Shown here: piece after piece, positions 1 to 8,291 of the stretch
Layout: the number at the start of each line of letters is the position of its first letter
How positions within the stretch are numbered: position 1 is the stretch's first letter
Source: Rhizobium sp. LC145
GTDB lineage: Bacteria > Pseudomonadota > Alphaproteobacteria > Rhizobiales > Rhizobiaceae
Direction: 5' to 3'
Length of the DNA: 64,000 nt
NCBI RefSeq assembly: GCF_001005825.1
Contig: NZ_LBHV01000001.1
Span: 496,001 to 560,000, forward strand
Notes under the pieces: generated by a model
What the model was told of the DNA's origin: nothing
Databases searched by the model: none
The model's input: only the letters and a program-made list of their open reading frames with translations
Made by a program: the position numbers and the translations under genes

Positions 1-126
1 GATCGCCGCCCCGACATTGGCCGCCGACTTTATTGCCGCAAACGCCTTTTCGTATATGAGGGTCTCGCTATCATCTACCGTCATCGCCTGCGCCCCAACT
101 TTATGGCCGAAACGTAACGGTTGCAT
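1..126 (-). CDS. Partial hypothetical protein running off the left edge
   Basis: On the minus strand an open frame runs from an ATG at 126 (or the in-frame ATG at 84, giving MTVDDSETLIYEKAFAAIKS and a few more residues) to the window edge with no stop. Its composition is protein-like (acidic N-terminus, Ala-rich helix). Two plus-strand frames are also open here, so this is only the likeliest reading. No family is recognised and neither start has a strong ribosome binding site. Confidence 0.35.
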   Translation of the reverse strand, partial: MQPLRFGHKVGAQAMTVDDSETLIYEKAFAAIKSAANVGAAI

Positions 127-145
127 TGTAAGCAAGCAAGGGTCC

Positions 146-161
146 TCGTACATGTGTACGA
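146..161. repeat. Inverted repeat TCGTAC-ATGT-GTACGA
   Basis: This is a perfect 6-bp inverted repeat around a 4-base centre. It lies upstream of the possible minus-strand gene (start at 126 or 84) and of the plus-strand small gene at 248, so it could be an operator for either. Chance occurrence cannot be excluded. Confidence 0.3.
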
Positions 162-247
162 TGTGACAATGCGAAGGCGCCGTGCTAGCAGACCTTATGC
201 GTAATGATGGCAAATTACCCAGCGATACGGTCGGAGGCGCTTGTTCC

Positions 248-433
248 ATGACGGTGCATCAAGCTCTCGCCGCCCTGAGTATCTACGGAGATTTGGCGGG
301 GTCGGAAACGCTCACGCGCGCATTGGTCGCCGAGCGCACCGGATCGCTCGATCAGGCAGCCTTCTGGATCGATGTGTATCAGGAACTCTGCCACGAGAGA
401 GCGGGTAGCGAAGAGCCGCCGGATCACTCGTAG
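248..433 (+). CDS. Small conserved-looking hypothetical protein (61 aa)
   Basis: The protein begins MTVHQALAALSIYGDLAGSE and is predicted to be a short helical cytosolic protein with no signal peptide or membrane segment. An in-frame GTG at 182 would add 22 residues, but the ATG at 248 is preferred because GGAGG lies about 9 bases upstream. The sequence is similar in style to small rhizobial orphan proteins, but I do not recognise a named family. It stands alone, with the next gene about 120 bases downstream on the same strand. Confidence 0.55.
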   Translation: MTVHQALAALSIYGDLAGSETLTRALVAERTGSLDQAAFWIDVYQELCHERAGSEEPPDHS

Positions 434-554
434 GATGCGATTCGGCCCCCGCTTTTCAGGGCCGGCTGCTCGCTCATAGCAGATCGCGGGCGTGGCATTC
501 GTGCGCCGCCATTCCGATGCAGGAACAATTTGCGTCCGCAGATGTTTGCCGCCC

Positions 555-1067
555 ATGGTTGACCAACGAACCGATTCTTCCCGGTCTGGAGCCCGGTTTC
601 CGACCGCGGCTGGCATTTTCTTCGGGCTTGGTCTCGGCGGATTCTTCGATGGGATCGTCCTGCATCAGGTCCTCCAATGGCACCATATGGCGACAAGCGC
701 GGGATATTCCGCCGACAGTGTCGAAAACCTGAGGCTCAACATCCTGCTCGACGGCCTCTTCCACATCTGTACTTACATTTTCGTGGTGATCGGGCTGGTG
801 ATCCTCTGGCGTTCGGCGCATCGCAGGCATCTCTACTGGTCGAGCAAGATGCTGGTCGGCTCGATGCTGATGGGTTTCGGCCTGTTCAACCTCGTCGAAG
901 GCCTGATCAATCATCAGATCCTCGGCCTTCACCACGTGAACGAGACGGTGCCGCGCGAACAATGGATCTATTGGGATATGGGCTTCCTGGCCTGGGGCGC
1001 CCTCATGCTTGCCGGCGGCTGGGTACTCTCAAGGGTCGGCAAACACGAGAGCCCGTCCGAGCGGTGA
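555..1067 (+). CDS. DUF2243 family integral membrane protein
   Basis: This is a 170-aa polytopic membrane protein with four hydrophobic segments, near GIFFGLGLGGFFDGIVLHQV, the FHICTYIFVVIGLVIL stretch, the SMLMGFGLFNLVEGL stretch and the C-terminal FLAWGALMLAGGWVL. The FFDGIVLHQ, WHHM and NHQILGLHH patches are typical of DUF2243, a bacterial membrane family of unknown function often described as cytochrome-associated. A GTG at 492 in the same frame would add 21 residues of basic, low-complexity sequence. I chose the ATG at 555 because the family begins shortly before the first membrane segment, although neither start has a clear ribosome binding site. Histidines inside the membrane suggest metal or haem contact, which is inference. 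Confidence 0.8.
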   Translation: MVDQRTDSSRSGARFPTAAGIFFGLGLGGFFDGIVLHQVLQWHHMATSAGYSADSVENLRLNILLDGLFHICTYIFVVIGLVILWRSAHRRHLYWSSKMLVGSMLMGFGLFNLVEGLINHQILGLHHVNETVPREQWIYWDMGFLAWGALMLAGGWVLSRVGKHESPSER

Positions 1068-1151
1068 CCCGCCTTCCGGCGGCCACATCCTTACGTGGTG
1101 GAACAAATTCCCCGAACGAGCATTGTGTGGGAGGACAAGGAGGAAGTGAAC

Positions 1152-1445
1152 ATGACTATGGACCCGTATGACAACAAGCCAGATCTCCGGACGACTCCGG
1201 AATCTCCGCGTCGTTCCATGTGGGGTGCCTGGATTGCCGTGATTGCGGTCATCCTGGTCGGTGCCTTCATATGGTCGCAGATGGGCAACTCGCCCACGGA
1301 CCCGGCAACCACGTCGTCCACGACACCGCCGCCGGCCACCAGTGAGCCCGCCACGCCTTCACCGGCTCCGGCAACTCCTGGCGCACCGCCTGCAGGCAGC
1401 CCGGCTCCGGCTACTCCGTCGACGGGCGGCAATACGCAGCCGTAA
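1152..1445 (+). CDS. Small single-pass membrane protein with Pro/Ala/Thr-rich tail
   Basis: The 97-residue protein has a charged N-terminus (MTMDPYDNKPDLRTTPE), one membrane span around MWGAWIAVIAVILVGAFIW, and a low-complexity tail of Pro, Ala, Thr and Ser ending GGNTQP, expected to lie in the periplasm. The ATG at 1152 follows AGGAGG at an ordinary distance, while the longer frame from 1095 lacks such a site. Proteins of this build are common in rhizobia and their role is unknown. A strong hairpin terminator follows 27 bases after the stop. Confidence 0.7.
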   Translation: MTMDPYDNKPDLRTTPESPRRSMWGAWIAVIAVILVGAFIWSQMGNSPTDPATTSSTTPPPATSEPATPSPAPATPGAPPAGSPAPATPSTGGNTQP

Positions 1446-1471
1446 CGGTGTCGAAAGCCATATGCCTTCAG

Positions 1472-1503
1472 CCGCCGGCTTCCGTGCGAAAGCCGGCGGT
1501 TTT
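1472..1503 (+). terminator. Rho-independent terminator
   Basis: A 10-bp perfect stem (CCGCCGGCTT at 1472-1481 with AAGCCGGCGG at 1490-1499) has an 8-base loop and is followed by TTTT. It ends the small membrane protein gene. The converging PhzF gene stops at 1549, so it may also act in the other direction. Confidence 0.85.
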
Positions 1504-1548
1504 CCCGCGTCCCTGCTTCGGTCGGGATGTCGCATGAGATCAGCGAGG

Positions 1549-2466
1549 TCAGATGTGAAGCGTGCCTTCCGCCAGCGGCACCGCCTGGCCCCCGATCCTG
1601 GCTCTGGCAATCTCGCCTTCCTTCACGTCGATATGCAGATGGATATAGGAGGGACGGCCCATCTCCACCCCCTGCTCCACCAGAACCGGATGATGCCCTT
1701 CCGGAAGCGCGTCGAAATGCTGGATCGTGCCTGAAAGTGCCGCGACCGCCGCCCCCGTTGCGGGATCTTCGGCAATCCCCATGTCGGGCGAGAACATGCG
1801 GGCATGGAATTTCGCCTGATGATGCACGCCGCCGCGGCAATAGACGTAAGCCGAGGCGAGCCCGCCCTCCACGAAGGGAGCGGCCTTTTCCCACAGCATC
1901 GTATCGAACTCCATTTCCTGCACGGCGGCCAAATTGTGCAGCGGCACCATAAGGAAGGGCACGCCGGCACTCCAGATGGAGGCGACGTGATTCTCGAAGC
2001 CGATATCCGCGAGTTTGACGCTCAGCGCATCGGCGATCCCTTGCCGGTCGAGCGGCAGGTTGATGCGCACCGGCTTCTTCGGAAGGTCGAACTCGGCAAA
2101 GCCGGCTTCCCCTTCCCGCAGCCGGACGGCGCAGCGCACCGGCCCGACATTTTCCTCCAGCACGCAGACGATATCCACATTGCCAGCCGCCGCCACATGA
2201 TTGCGCCCGGCAAGGGCGACCGCCGTGCCGACGGTCGGGTGGCCTGCGAAGGGAAGCTCTCGGGCAGGCGTAAAAATGCGCAGCTTCGCCGCATAGGCAG
2301 GATTTTCCGCCTTTTGGACGAAGACCGTCTCGGAAAGGTTCATTTCCCTGGCAAGCGCCTGCATGGCCTGGTCGTCTAGGCCGTCGCCGTCGAAGACCAC
2401 GGCAAGCGGGTTGCCCGAAAGCCTCTTGTCCGTGAAGACGTCGTAGATGCCGTAGCGCCGCGCCAA
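1549..2466 (-). CDS. PhzF family isomerase/epimerase-like protein
   Basis: The 305-aa protein has the PhzF/diaminopimelate-epimerase fold markers: an N-terminal YDVFTDKRLSGNPLAVVFDG segment, the catalytic glutamate in NLSETVFV, the FAGHPTVGTA motif and the second-domain EDPATGAAVAALSG motif. Family members isomerise or decarboxylate small hydroxy or amino acids, and the substrate of this one is unknown. A TTG start at 2466 is chosen because GAGGAGG sits just before it and the protein then begins at the conserved ARRYGIYDVF. The gene lies 61 bases after the Nudix gene on the same strand and is probably the last gene of that run. Confidence 0.88.
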   Translation of the reverse strand: MARRYGIYDVFTDKRLSGNPLAVVFDGDGLDDQAMQALAREMNLSETVFVQKAENPAYAAKLRIFTPARELPFAGHPTVGTAVALAGRNHVAAAGNVDIVCVLEENVGPVRCAVRLREGEAGFAEFDLPKKPVRINLPLDRQGIADALSVKLADIGFENHVASIWSAGVPFLMVPLHNLAAVQEMEFDTMLWEKAAPFVEGGLASAYVYCRGGVHHQAKFHARMFSPDMGIAEDPATGAAVAALSGTIQHFDALPEGHHPVLVEQGVEMGRPSYIHLHIDVKEGEIARARIGGQAVPLAEGTLHI

Positions 2467-2527
2467 ACGAACCTCCTCATTTACCCTTGGCGCCAAACTG
2501 CCCGAGCAGATCGGCCAGCGCAAGGCG

Positions 2528-3274
2528 TCACGATCCGCTGCCCCCACCGAAATACCAATCGAGCACCGGCAGCATGGCGACATGGTACGGATGGGCGGCG
2601 CGATCGGCGGATCGGATGGCGACAGCCGCAGCGATCTCCTTCTCCTCCGCCACCTCGATATGCCGCTCTATGCGGGAGATCATCTCGTCCGCCGTCAGTT
2701 CGAACCGGAACAGCCGGAACAGGGTGATCGCCCGGCGGTAGCGGCAGACGTTATAGCCTTCGGCCGTTTCTGCCTGTCTGAGGTCGAGGCCAGTCTCCTC
2801 CAGCACCTCCCGCCGCATATTGCCGTCCACGTCGCAATGGCCATCGACGATGTCCTCGGGCTCCATGGAACCGCAGGCGAAATAGACGAGGCCCGGATTG
2901 GCGGTATGCTCGCCCATGCGGATGGCGATGAGCGCACCGTCCGAACTTTCGAGAACGGGGTAGCCGAAAACGTGGATACCGCCGGCGCGGCTCGCCTGCT
3001 TGCGCCACCAGAGGAAAGCGGAATAGGGAATGACGTGCCCCTCGCTGCGGAAGCCTTCGGGCGTCAGCGAAACCTTCCGGTGAAGAACCATACGGCCGTC
3101 GAAGAGCGCCGGATTGGCGGCGATTTCCTTTTCCCAGTTTGCGGCGATGGCCTCCCGCTCCGCGAGATAGAGGGGATGATCGCCCGGCAGGACCTGCAAT
3201 TCCGCTTGGCCCACCGGGAAGATGGTCTGCTCCGGCGGCCAGCCGGCGAAATCATCGGAAAATTCGATATTCAT
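2528..3274 (-). CDS. Nudix hydrolase-like protein
   Basis: The 248-aa protein carries the REVLEETGLDL core of a Nudix box around residues 150-165. The box is imperfect, because the upstream acidic position expected after the initial glycine is not evident (GHCDVDGNMRREV). An N-terminal region of about 110 residues precedes the box. Nudix enzymes hydrolyse nucleoside diphosphate derivatives, and this one may have a changed metal site. Its ATG overlaps the stop of the phosphoesterase gene (ATGA at 3271-3274), so the two are translationally coupled, which suggests work on linked phosphate compounds. Confidence 0.8.
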   Translation of the reverse strand: MNIEFSDDFAGWPPEQTIFPVGQAELQVLPGDHPLYLAEREAIAANWEKEIAANPALFDGRMVLHRKVSLTPEGFRSEGHVIPYSAFLWWRKQASRAGGIHVFGYPVLESSDGALIAIRMGEHTANPGLVYFACGSMEPEDIVDGHCDVDGNMRREVLEETGLDLRQAETAEGYNVCRYRRAITLFRLFRFELTADEMISRIERHIEVAEEKEIAAAVAIRSADRAAHPYHVAMLPVLDWYFGGGSGS

Positions 3275-4380
3275 TCGAGATCCAGTTCCATCACGACGGG
3301 GCAATGGTCGGAGGCCTTGGGACGGTCCCAACCGATGCGGGGGAAGCGCTCCACCTCCTGGCCAGGCGGGAAGACCGTGCGGTAGGGCTGCCCGCCGCGG
3401 ATGATTTCCGGAATGCGCTCCGCGCTGCGGCGCGCGAGCGTCGGTGAAAGCCAGATATAATCGAGCTGGCAGAGGTGCTGCTCCTCCGGTCCGCGTGCAT
3501 GATAGAGCGTCCACCGGTCCATGACGTCGCGGCGCTCCACGGGGTTTTCAGCAAAACCGTCATGGCTGAAGACGTCGAGCGCGCTCGCCTCCTCCCGCAC
3601 CGGCTCGAAGCGGTAGCCGAGCCTGCGCGTGCCGATCACCTGCACCTTTTCCTGGTAATCGTTCATGTCGCCGCAGATGGCGAAATTCTTGTCCGCCGTG
3701 CGCCCCTTGCCGAACTGACGCTCGATAATGTGGCGGACGGCCCTGGCCTCCGCGGTGCGGATCGCCATGGTTCCGGTGCGGCCATCGGTTCCATCGCGGG
3801 CATTGCCCATGGATTTGAAGTGCACAACATAGAGCGAGAAGGGCTTGCCGCCGATCTTGAGTTCCAGTTCCAGGCAGTCGCGCTTGAAGATCTTGTCGTA
3901 GGGATCGTTGGTGAGCGCCAGTTCGTCATTGAAGAGGCCGAGATCATGATAGGTCAGCATGGCGTGGCTTCGCACGTCGACGACCTCGATCTTCTCGCCC
4001 GTCCGCGTTTCCTCCCGCATCAGCACCGCGACATCTATGCCGCGCGAATCATTGCCCTCGACGAGATATTTCTGGCGATAGCCGTTGCCGACCATGCGAT
4101 AGAGGTAACCGTATTCAAAGGCCTGAAGAGCGGGCATGTTGTCCACTTCCTGCAGGCAGAGGATATCGGCATCGGCTTCCGCAATCGCGAGCGCCGAAAG
4201 CTGGCGGGTGTCGTCGGTCTCGGCGATCAGCCGCGCCTGTTCGAGCTGCTGATAGACGACCTTGTCCTGCACGTCGTAGAGCCTCAGCACCCGATCCTGC
4301 CGGAGCTGGTTTCGCCAGCCGGAGAAATCGAAACGGGTCATGAGGTTTTCGATATTGAAGGTGCCGAGGCGCAGCGACAT
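3271..4380 (-). CDS. Endonuclease/exonuclease/phosphatase (EEP) family protein
   Basis: The 369-aa protein has the EEP fold order: RLGTFNIENL at the N-terminus (metal-binding Asn), LCLQEVDN (catalytic Glu), VVHFKS, a central ICGDMNDYQ motif (Asp and Asn) and the C-terminal KASDHCPVVMEL (catalytic Asp-His). Such proteins cleave phosphodiester or phosphomonoester bonds in nucleic acids, lipids or sugar phosphates. No signal peptide is seen if translation begins at the ATG at 4380; the longer frame to 4446 only adds a poor leader. It starts 53 bases after the transporter ATPase gene and overlaps the Nudix gene by 4 bases, so it probably belongs to the transporter operon. Confidence 0.85.
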   Translation of the reverse strand: MSLRLGTFNIENLMTRFDFSGWRNQLRQDRVLRLYDVQDKVVYQQLEQARLIAETDDTRQLSALAIAEADADILCLQEVDNMPALQAFEYGYLYRMVGNGYRQKYLVEGNDSRGIDVAVLMREETRTGEKIEVVDVRSHAMLTYHDLGLFNDELALTNDPYDKIFKRDCLELELKIGGKPFSLYVVHFKSMGNARDGTDGRTGTMAIRTAEARAVRHIIERQFGKGRTADKNFAICGDMNDYQEKVQVIGTRRLGYRFEPVREEASALDVFSHDGFAENPVERRDVMDRWTLYHARGPEEQHLCQLDYIWLSPTLARRSAERIPEIIRGGQPYRTVFPPGQEVERFPRIGWDRPKASDHCPVVMELDLE

Positions 4381-4433
4381 GAAGCGGAATCCTCCTGTTT
4401 CGACGGCACCATAACCATGCGGGCCGAAGCTGG

Positions 4434-5462
4434 CTACAATCTCCAAGCGGAGCGGATGACGATCGGCAGGACATCGCCCGCCTTCACCGGATCGCGGCTG
4501 AAAGCCCGGAGCATCTGCCCGTCCGGCAGGACGAGCCGCAAGGCGTAGCGCTCACCTTCGAAGAGCACGGAGACGACGCGGGCCTCGATCCCCCCGCCCG
4601 CCACCGCGATATCCTGCGGCCTCACAAGAATGTCGGCATGCGCCGTATTCGTCTCGGCGGGATCGAAGAGTAGCTGGAGGCCGCTCCAGTCCAGACGCCG
4701 GTTGTCACCGGCCAGTGACGGCAGCGAGAGGATGGCTCCCTGCCCCACCAGCGCGCCGACGAGGCGGCCTTCCGGCCTGGCATAAATCTCCTCCGGCGAG
4801 GCTACCTGCAGCAGCCGCCCCTCCGACATCACCGCGACATCGGTGGCGAGCGCCATGGCCTCGCCCTGATCATGCGTGACATAGATCATCGTCGCGCCCG
4901 AGCGGGCGTGGAATTCCCGGAAGGTCTCCTCCATCTCCTGGCGCAGATGCCGGTCGAGATTGGCGAGCGGCTCGTCGAGAAGCACGACATCCGGCTCGGT
5001 GACAAGGCAGCGGGCCAGCGCCACGCGCTGCCGCTGACCGCCGGAAAGATCGGCCGGCCGGCGGTCCGCGAAGTTTTCCAGGCGAACGGCGGCAAGCGCC
5101 TCGCCGATCTTCTTCTGCCGCCTCTCGCCGGAAATGCCGCGCACCTTGAGCGGATAGCCGACATTGTCGGCGACGCTCATATGCGGCCAGAGCGCATAGG
5201 ACTGGAAGACCATCGCCATGTTGCGGCTTTCCGGCGGAATCATCTCCCCGGCATCCGCGAGCACCCGCTCGCCGAGCAGGATGGAGCCATCGGTCGGCTG
5301 CTCGAAACCGGCGATCATCCTCAGCACCGTCGTCTTGCCGCAGCCGGAGGGGCCAAGCAGCGCCAGGAAGCCGCCTTCTCGCACGGTCAGCGACAGATCG
5401 TTCACGGCCGGTTTTCCCGAGCCGAAGGCCTTGGAGACACGATTGAGGATCAGCTTCGCCAA
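4434..5462 (-). CDS. fbpC: ABC transporter ATP-binding protein, FbpC/AfuC type
   Basis: The 342-aa ATPase shows Walker A GPSGCGKTT near residue 37, the Q-loop in MVFQSYALWPHMSV, signature LSGGQRQR, Walker B VVLLDEPLANLD, the switch His in YVTHDQ and a C-terminal TOBE-like domain with LVRPQDI. These are features of the family that powers uptake of ferric iron, spermidine, thiosulfate or phosphonates. The gene overlaps the permease gene by 13 bases. The Pho-box-like site ahead of the operon makes a phosphorus compound at least as likely a cargo as iron, so the fbp name reflects family only. Confidence 0.88.
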   Translation of the reverse strand: MAKLILNRVSKAFGSGKPAVNDLSLTVREGGFLALLGPSGCGKTTVLRMIAGFEQPTDGSILLGERVLADAGEMIPPESRNMAMVFQSYALWPHMSVADNVGYPLKVRGISGERRQKKIGEALAAVRLENFADRRPADLSGGQRQRVALARCLVTEPDVVLLDEPLANLDRHLRQEMEETFREFHARSGATMIYVTHDQGEAMALATDVAVMSEGRLLQVASPEEIYARPEGRLVGALVGQGAILSLPSLAGDNRRLDWSGLQLLFDPAETNTAHADILVRPQDIAVAGGGIEARVVSVLFEGERYALRLVLPDGQMLRAFSRDPVKAGDVLPIVIRSAWRL

Positions 5463-7144
5463 GGCACCACTCCCTTCGGCAGTCGTTTCGCCATCAGCTC
5501 CAGCGCGATCATCATGGCGACGACCATGACCACCACGAGGACGGACAGAGCGGAGGCGAGATTGAAACTGCCGCTGTCATCGAGATTGTAGATCGCCACG
5601 CCGAGCGTCTGCGTGCCCGCCGACCAGAGCAGCGCGGAGATGGTCAGTTCGTTGCAGGCGATCAGGAAGACGAGGATCACCGAGGCGCCGGCGGCGGGCG
5701 CCACCAGCGGCACGAGGATATCCGCGAGCCTTCGTCCGAAGCCGGCGCCGGAAAGCCGTGCAGCCTCTTCCAGCGACGGATCGAGCTGGCGGAAGGCGCT
5801 GACCACCGGCTTCAGGCTGACGGCGAAGAAACTGGAGAAGTAGGCGATCAGGATGATCCAGATCGTGCCGTAGATGGAGATGCGAAGGATCGGGATCGGC
5901 GCGGCGAAGAGCAGGATGAAGGCGACGGCCAGCACGATGCCCGGAAGCGCGTAGGGAATTTCCGCAAGCGCGGTGATGAGGCCGGCAAGCCGGCTCTTCG
6001 TGCGCACGAGGAAATAGCCGGTCAGCACCGTCACCGCCAGGAGACCGAAAGCGGTCGAAACGGAGAGAAAAATGGAATTGGAAAACGCGGTGCGCGTCAC
6101 CGACTGACGGAAGAGGATTTCCTCGTAGGCGTGGATGGTCACGGTCTTGGCGCTCAGCGGCACGCCATAGGCCGGTGCCAAGGAACTTGCGACGAGCGCC
6201 GTCAGCGGCATCACCAGGATCAACAGGATGACGAGCCAGAGCAGCGCTTCGGCAAACACCCGCCAGCCGCCCAGCCGGAAAACCGCGACCTGCCCGGAAA
6301 GGCCGATCACGCGATAATCCCTCCCCTTGAGAACCCGGCTTTCCACGGAAAGTCCGATGATCGAGATAATCGCGATCAGCGCGGAGATGAGCGATACGTC
6401 GCCGAAGGTGCCGGGACCGAAGCTTGCGAATTTCGAATAGATCAGCACCGGCAGCGTGTAGATCGAGGCGGGGATACCGAGGATCGCCGGAATGCCGAAA
6501 TTGCCGACGCCCGAGACGAAGGCGATCGCCGCACCGGCCACGAGCCCCGGCAGCGACAGCGGCAGGATGATATCGATGAGCACCCGGCGCGACGACGCGC
6601 CGGAAAGCCTTGCCGCTTCCACCGCATCGCGCGGCAGGGCAAGCAGCCCGGCCCGCAGCGAAAGATAGACGAGCGGCGCATGCTGCACGCCGAAGAGCAG
6701 CGCTATGCCGCCGATCGAATAGAGCGGCTGTGGGCTGCCGAGCGGCGGCGCGAGCCCCAGCGCCTTCAGAAGCGCGCTCGAAGGCCCCGTCATGCCGATC
6801 CAGGAGAGCGCCGTCACCTGCGGCGGGATCATCATCGGCAGCATGAAGAGGAAACCGAGCAGCGCCTTCGCCCGAATGTCGAAGAGCGTCAGCAAGAGCG
6901 CGAAACCGCCGCCGAGGATCACCGCGGCGATCATGCCGAGGAAGGACGTGACGAGCGTATCGTAAACCGACCGCCAGAGTGCCGGATCGGACAAGAGCTT
7001 CGCAGCCCCGCCTTCGAACGCCGAAGCAAGCCCCGTCGCCGCCAGCCTGCCGAGCGGCAGCACGCTCAGGAAGAAGACGACGGTGACGACAAAAGGAAAC
7101 AGCCAGCGCGGCTGGCTGTTTCCCGGATTTCCGGATCGCGTCAT
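5450..7144 (-). CDS. fbpB: ABC transporter permease, fused two-domain FbpB/AfuB type
   Basis: This is a 564-aa inner-membrane permease with about twelve hydrophobic segments in two repeated halves. Each half carries an EAA loop that contacts the ATPase (EAARLSGASSRR in the first, EAARLSGAGFGRR in the second). A fused permease pair is typical of the ferric ion and 2-aminoethylphosphonate type importers. Its start is 12 bases after the stop of the binding-protein gene, and its end overlaps the ATPase gene. Confidence 0.88.
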   Translation of the reverse strand: MTRSGNPGNSQPRWLFPFVVTVVFFLSVLPLGRLAATGLASAFEGGAAKLLSDPALWRSVYDTLVTSFLGMIAAVILGGGFALLLTLFDIRAKALLGFLFMLPMMIPPQVTALSWIGMTGPSSALLKALGLAPPLGSPQPLYSIGGIALLFGVQHAPLVYLSLRAGLLALPRDAVEAARLSGASSRRVLIDIILPLSLPGLVAGAAIAFVSGVGNFGIPAILGIPASIYTLPVLIYSKFASFGPGTFGDVSLISALIAIISIIGLSVESRVLKGRDYRVIGLSGQVAVFRLGGWRVFAEALLWLVILLILVMPLTALVASSLAPAYGVPLSAKTVTIHAYEEILFRQSVTRTAFSNSIFLSVSTAFGLLAVTVLTGYFLVRTKSRLAGLITALAEIPYALPGIVLAVAFILLFAAPIPILRISIYGTIWIILIAYFSSFFAVSLKPVVSAFRQLDPSLEEAARLSGAGFGRRLADILVPLVAPAAGASVILVFLIACNELTISALLWSAGTQTLGVAIYNLDDSGSFNLASALSVLVVVMVVAMMIALELMAKRLPKGVVPWRS

Positions 7145-7156
7145 GCGCTCTCTATA

Positions 7157-8140
7157 TCAGCCCTTGATGCCGAAGATATCCGAAAAGGTCTTCACATCCT
7201 CTTCGGAAGCCTTGAGAGCTTCGGCCGCGTTGATCGGCAATACCTTGATCTCTTCGCGGGCGGGATAGCCGGCCGGCAGATCGATGCCGTTGCGGGCCGG
7301 GATGTAGCCGAGCTTGGCGGCGATCTTCTGGCCGTTTTCCGACAGCAGATAGTCGATGAACTTCCTGGCGGCATCGGCATGCTTGGTGGAGGAAAGGATC
7401 GCCGCGGGCTCGGTAACGGCCGAGACGCCCTCCGTCGGGAAGACGAACTCCACCGGCGCGCCCTTCGCCTTCTCGCGGATCGGCAGGTAGTCGACGACCA
7501 CCCCATAAGCTTTCTCGCCCGATGCGACCGCCTTCAGCACGCCGCCATTGCCGCCGGCAGCGACGGCGCCGTTATCCTTGAGCTGCTTGTAATAATCCCA
7601 GCCGAGGCCGTCGACACCGGCAAGCGTCTGGGCGTGGATGAGCGCAGCACCCGAAGCGAGCGGGCTCGGCATGGCGACCAGGCCCTTGGCTTCCGGCTTG
7701 GCGAGATCGGCCCAGCTCGTCGGCTTCATGCCGGCCTGGGTGTTGTACATGATGCCGGTGGTGATGAGCTTGGTGGAATGGTAGTAGCCGTCGGCGTCAT
7801 AGAGAGCAGCGTCGAAATTGGCGGCTTCCGGCGACTTGTAGGCGAGAAGCTGGCCAGCCTGCTTCATGCGTTCCAGCGTGACGGTATCGGCGATCAGCAG
7901 AACGTCGGCCATCGGGTTGCCGGCCTGGATCTCCGCATTCAGCTTCGCCATGATCTGCGGCGTGCCGTCGCGAACCCATTCGACGTCGATATCCGGGTTG
8001 GCGGCCTTGAAGCCATCGACGGTCGCCTGGGCATCCTCGTTCGGCTGGCTGGTGTAGAGCACGAGGTCGGCGGCTTGCGCGGCACCCGCGACAAGGCCAA
8101 GCGCGACGAGCGCGGTGAAGGCGGAGAGAAGCTTTTTCAT
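7157..8140 (-). CDS. fbpA: Periplasmic substrate-binding protein, FbpA/AfuA type
   Basis: The 327-aa protein has a clear signal peptide (MKKLLSAFTALVALGLVAG, with cleavage after AAQA) and then the DLVLYTSQPNEDAQ opening of the FbpA class of solute-binding proteins. It captures the ligand outside the membrane for the FbpBC transporter. The ferric-binding subclass normally has a pair of adjacent tyrosines late in the protein. I see DYY near mid-protein but not a clear C-terminal YY pair, so the ligand is open. AGGA lies 9 bases before the ATG and a Pho-box-like site lies 45 bases upstream. Confidence 0.85.
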   Translation of the reverse strand: MKKLLSAFTALVALGLVAGAAQAADLVLYTSQPNEDAQATVDGFKAANPDIDVEWVRDGTPQIMAKLNAEIQAGNPMADVLLIADTVTLERMKQAGQLLAYKSPEAANFDAALYDADGYYHSTKLITTGIMYNTQAGMKPTSWADLAKPEAKGLVAMPSPLASGAALIHAQTLAGVDGLGWDYYKQLKDNGAVAAGGNGGVLKAVASGEKAYGVVVDYLPIREKAKGAPVEFVFPTEGVSAVTEPAAILSSTKHADAARKFIDYLLSENGQKIAAKLGYIPARNGIDLPAGYPAREEIKVLPINAAEALKASEEDVKTFSDIFGIKG

Positions 8141-8184
8141 CTGAGCAGTCCTTCTGAATGGATAACCGCTTAAACACGATCGAT

Positions 8185-8202
8185 CTGACAGGTATGTGAC
8201 AG
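8185..8202 (-). promoter_or_regulatory. Pho-box-like PhoB site upstream of the fbpA-like gene
   Basis: On the minus strand the site reads CTGTCAC-ATAC-CTGTCAG, two 7-base CTGTCA direct repeats 11 bases apart, matching the general Pho-box plan. It lies 45 bases before the ATG of the binding-protein gene. About 10 bases downstream a TTTAAG could serve as the -10, as expected when PhoB replaces a -35 element. PhoB control of afu-type transporters in rhizobia is something I recall from published Pho regulon predictions. Confidence 0.65.
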
Positions 8203-8235
8203 TCGCGACCAGCCCCGCAGAAAGACTATCCGCAA

Positions 8236-8270
8236 TAAAAAAGCCCCGTCACCGAGTGGAGACAGGGCTT
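8236..8270 (-). terminator. Rho-independent terminator of the aminotransferase gene
   Basis: A 9-bp stem with one mismatch (8242-8250 with 8261-8269) is followed on the minus strand by a run of T. It lies 22 bases past the stop of the aminotransferase gene. Confidence 0.8.
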
Positions 8271-8291
8271 TGAACTTTGTAAGCGACCTGA

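Noticed and set aside
6131..8173. Long plus-strand frame of 680 codons opposite the FbpB and FbpA genes
   Set aside because: It is the complement of two well-supported transporter genes, is rich in Arg/His/Asp as expected for a mirror frame, and shows no domain.
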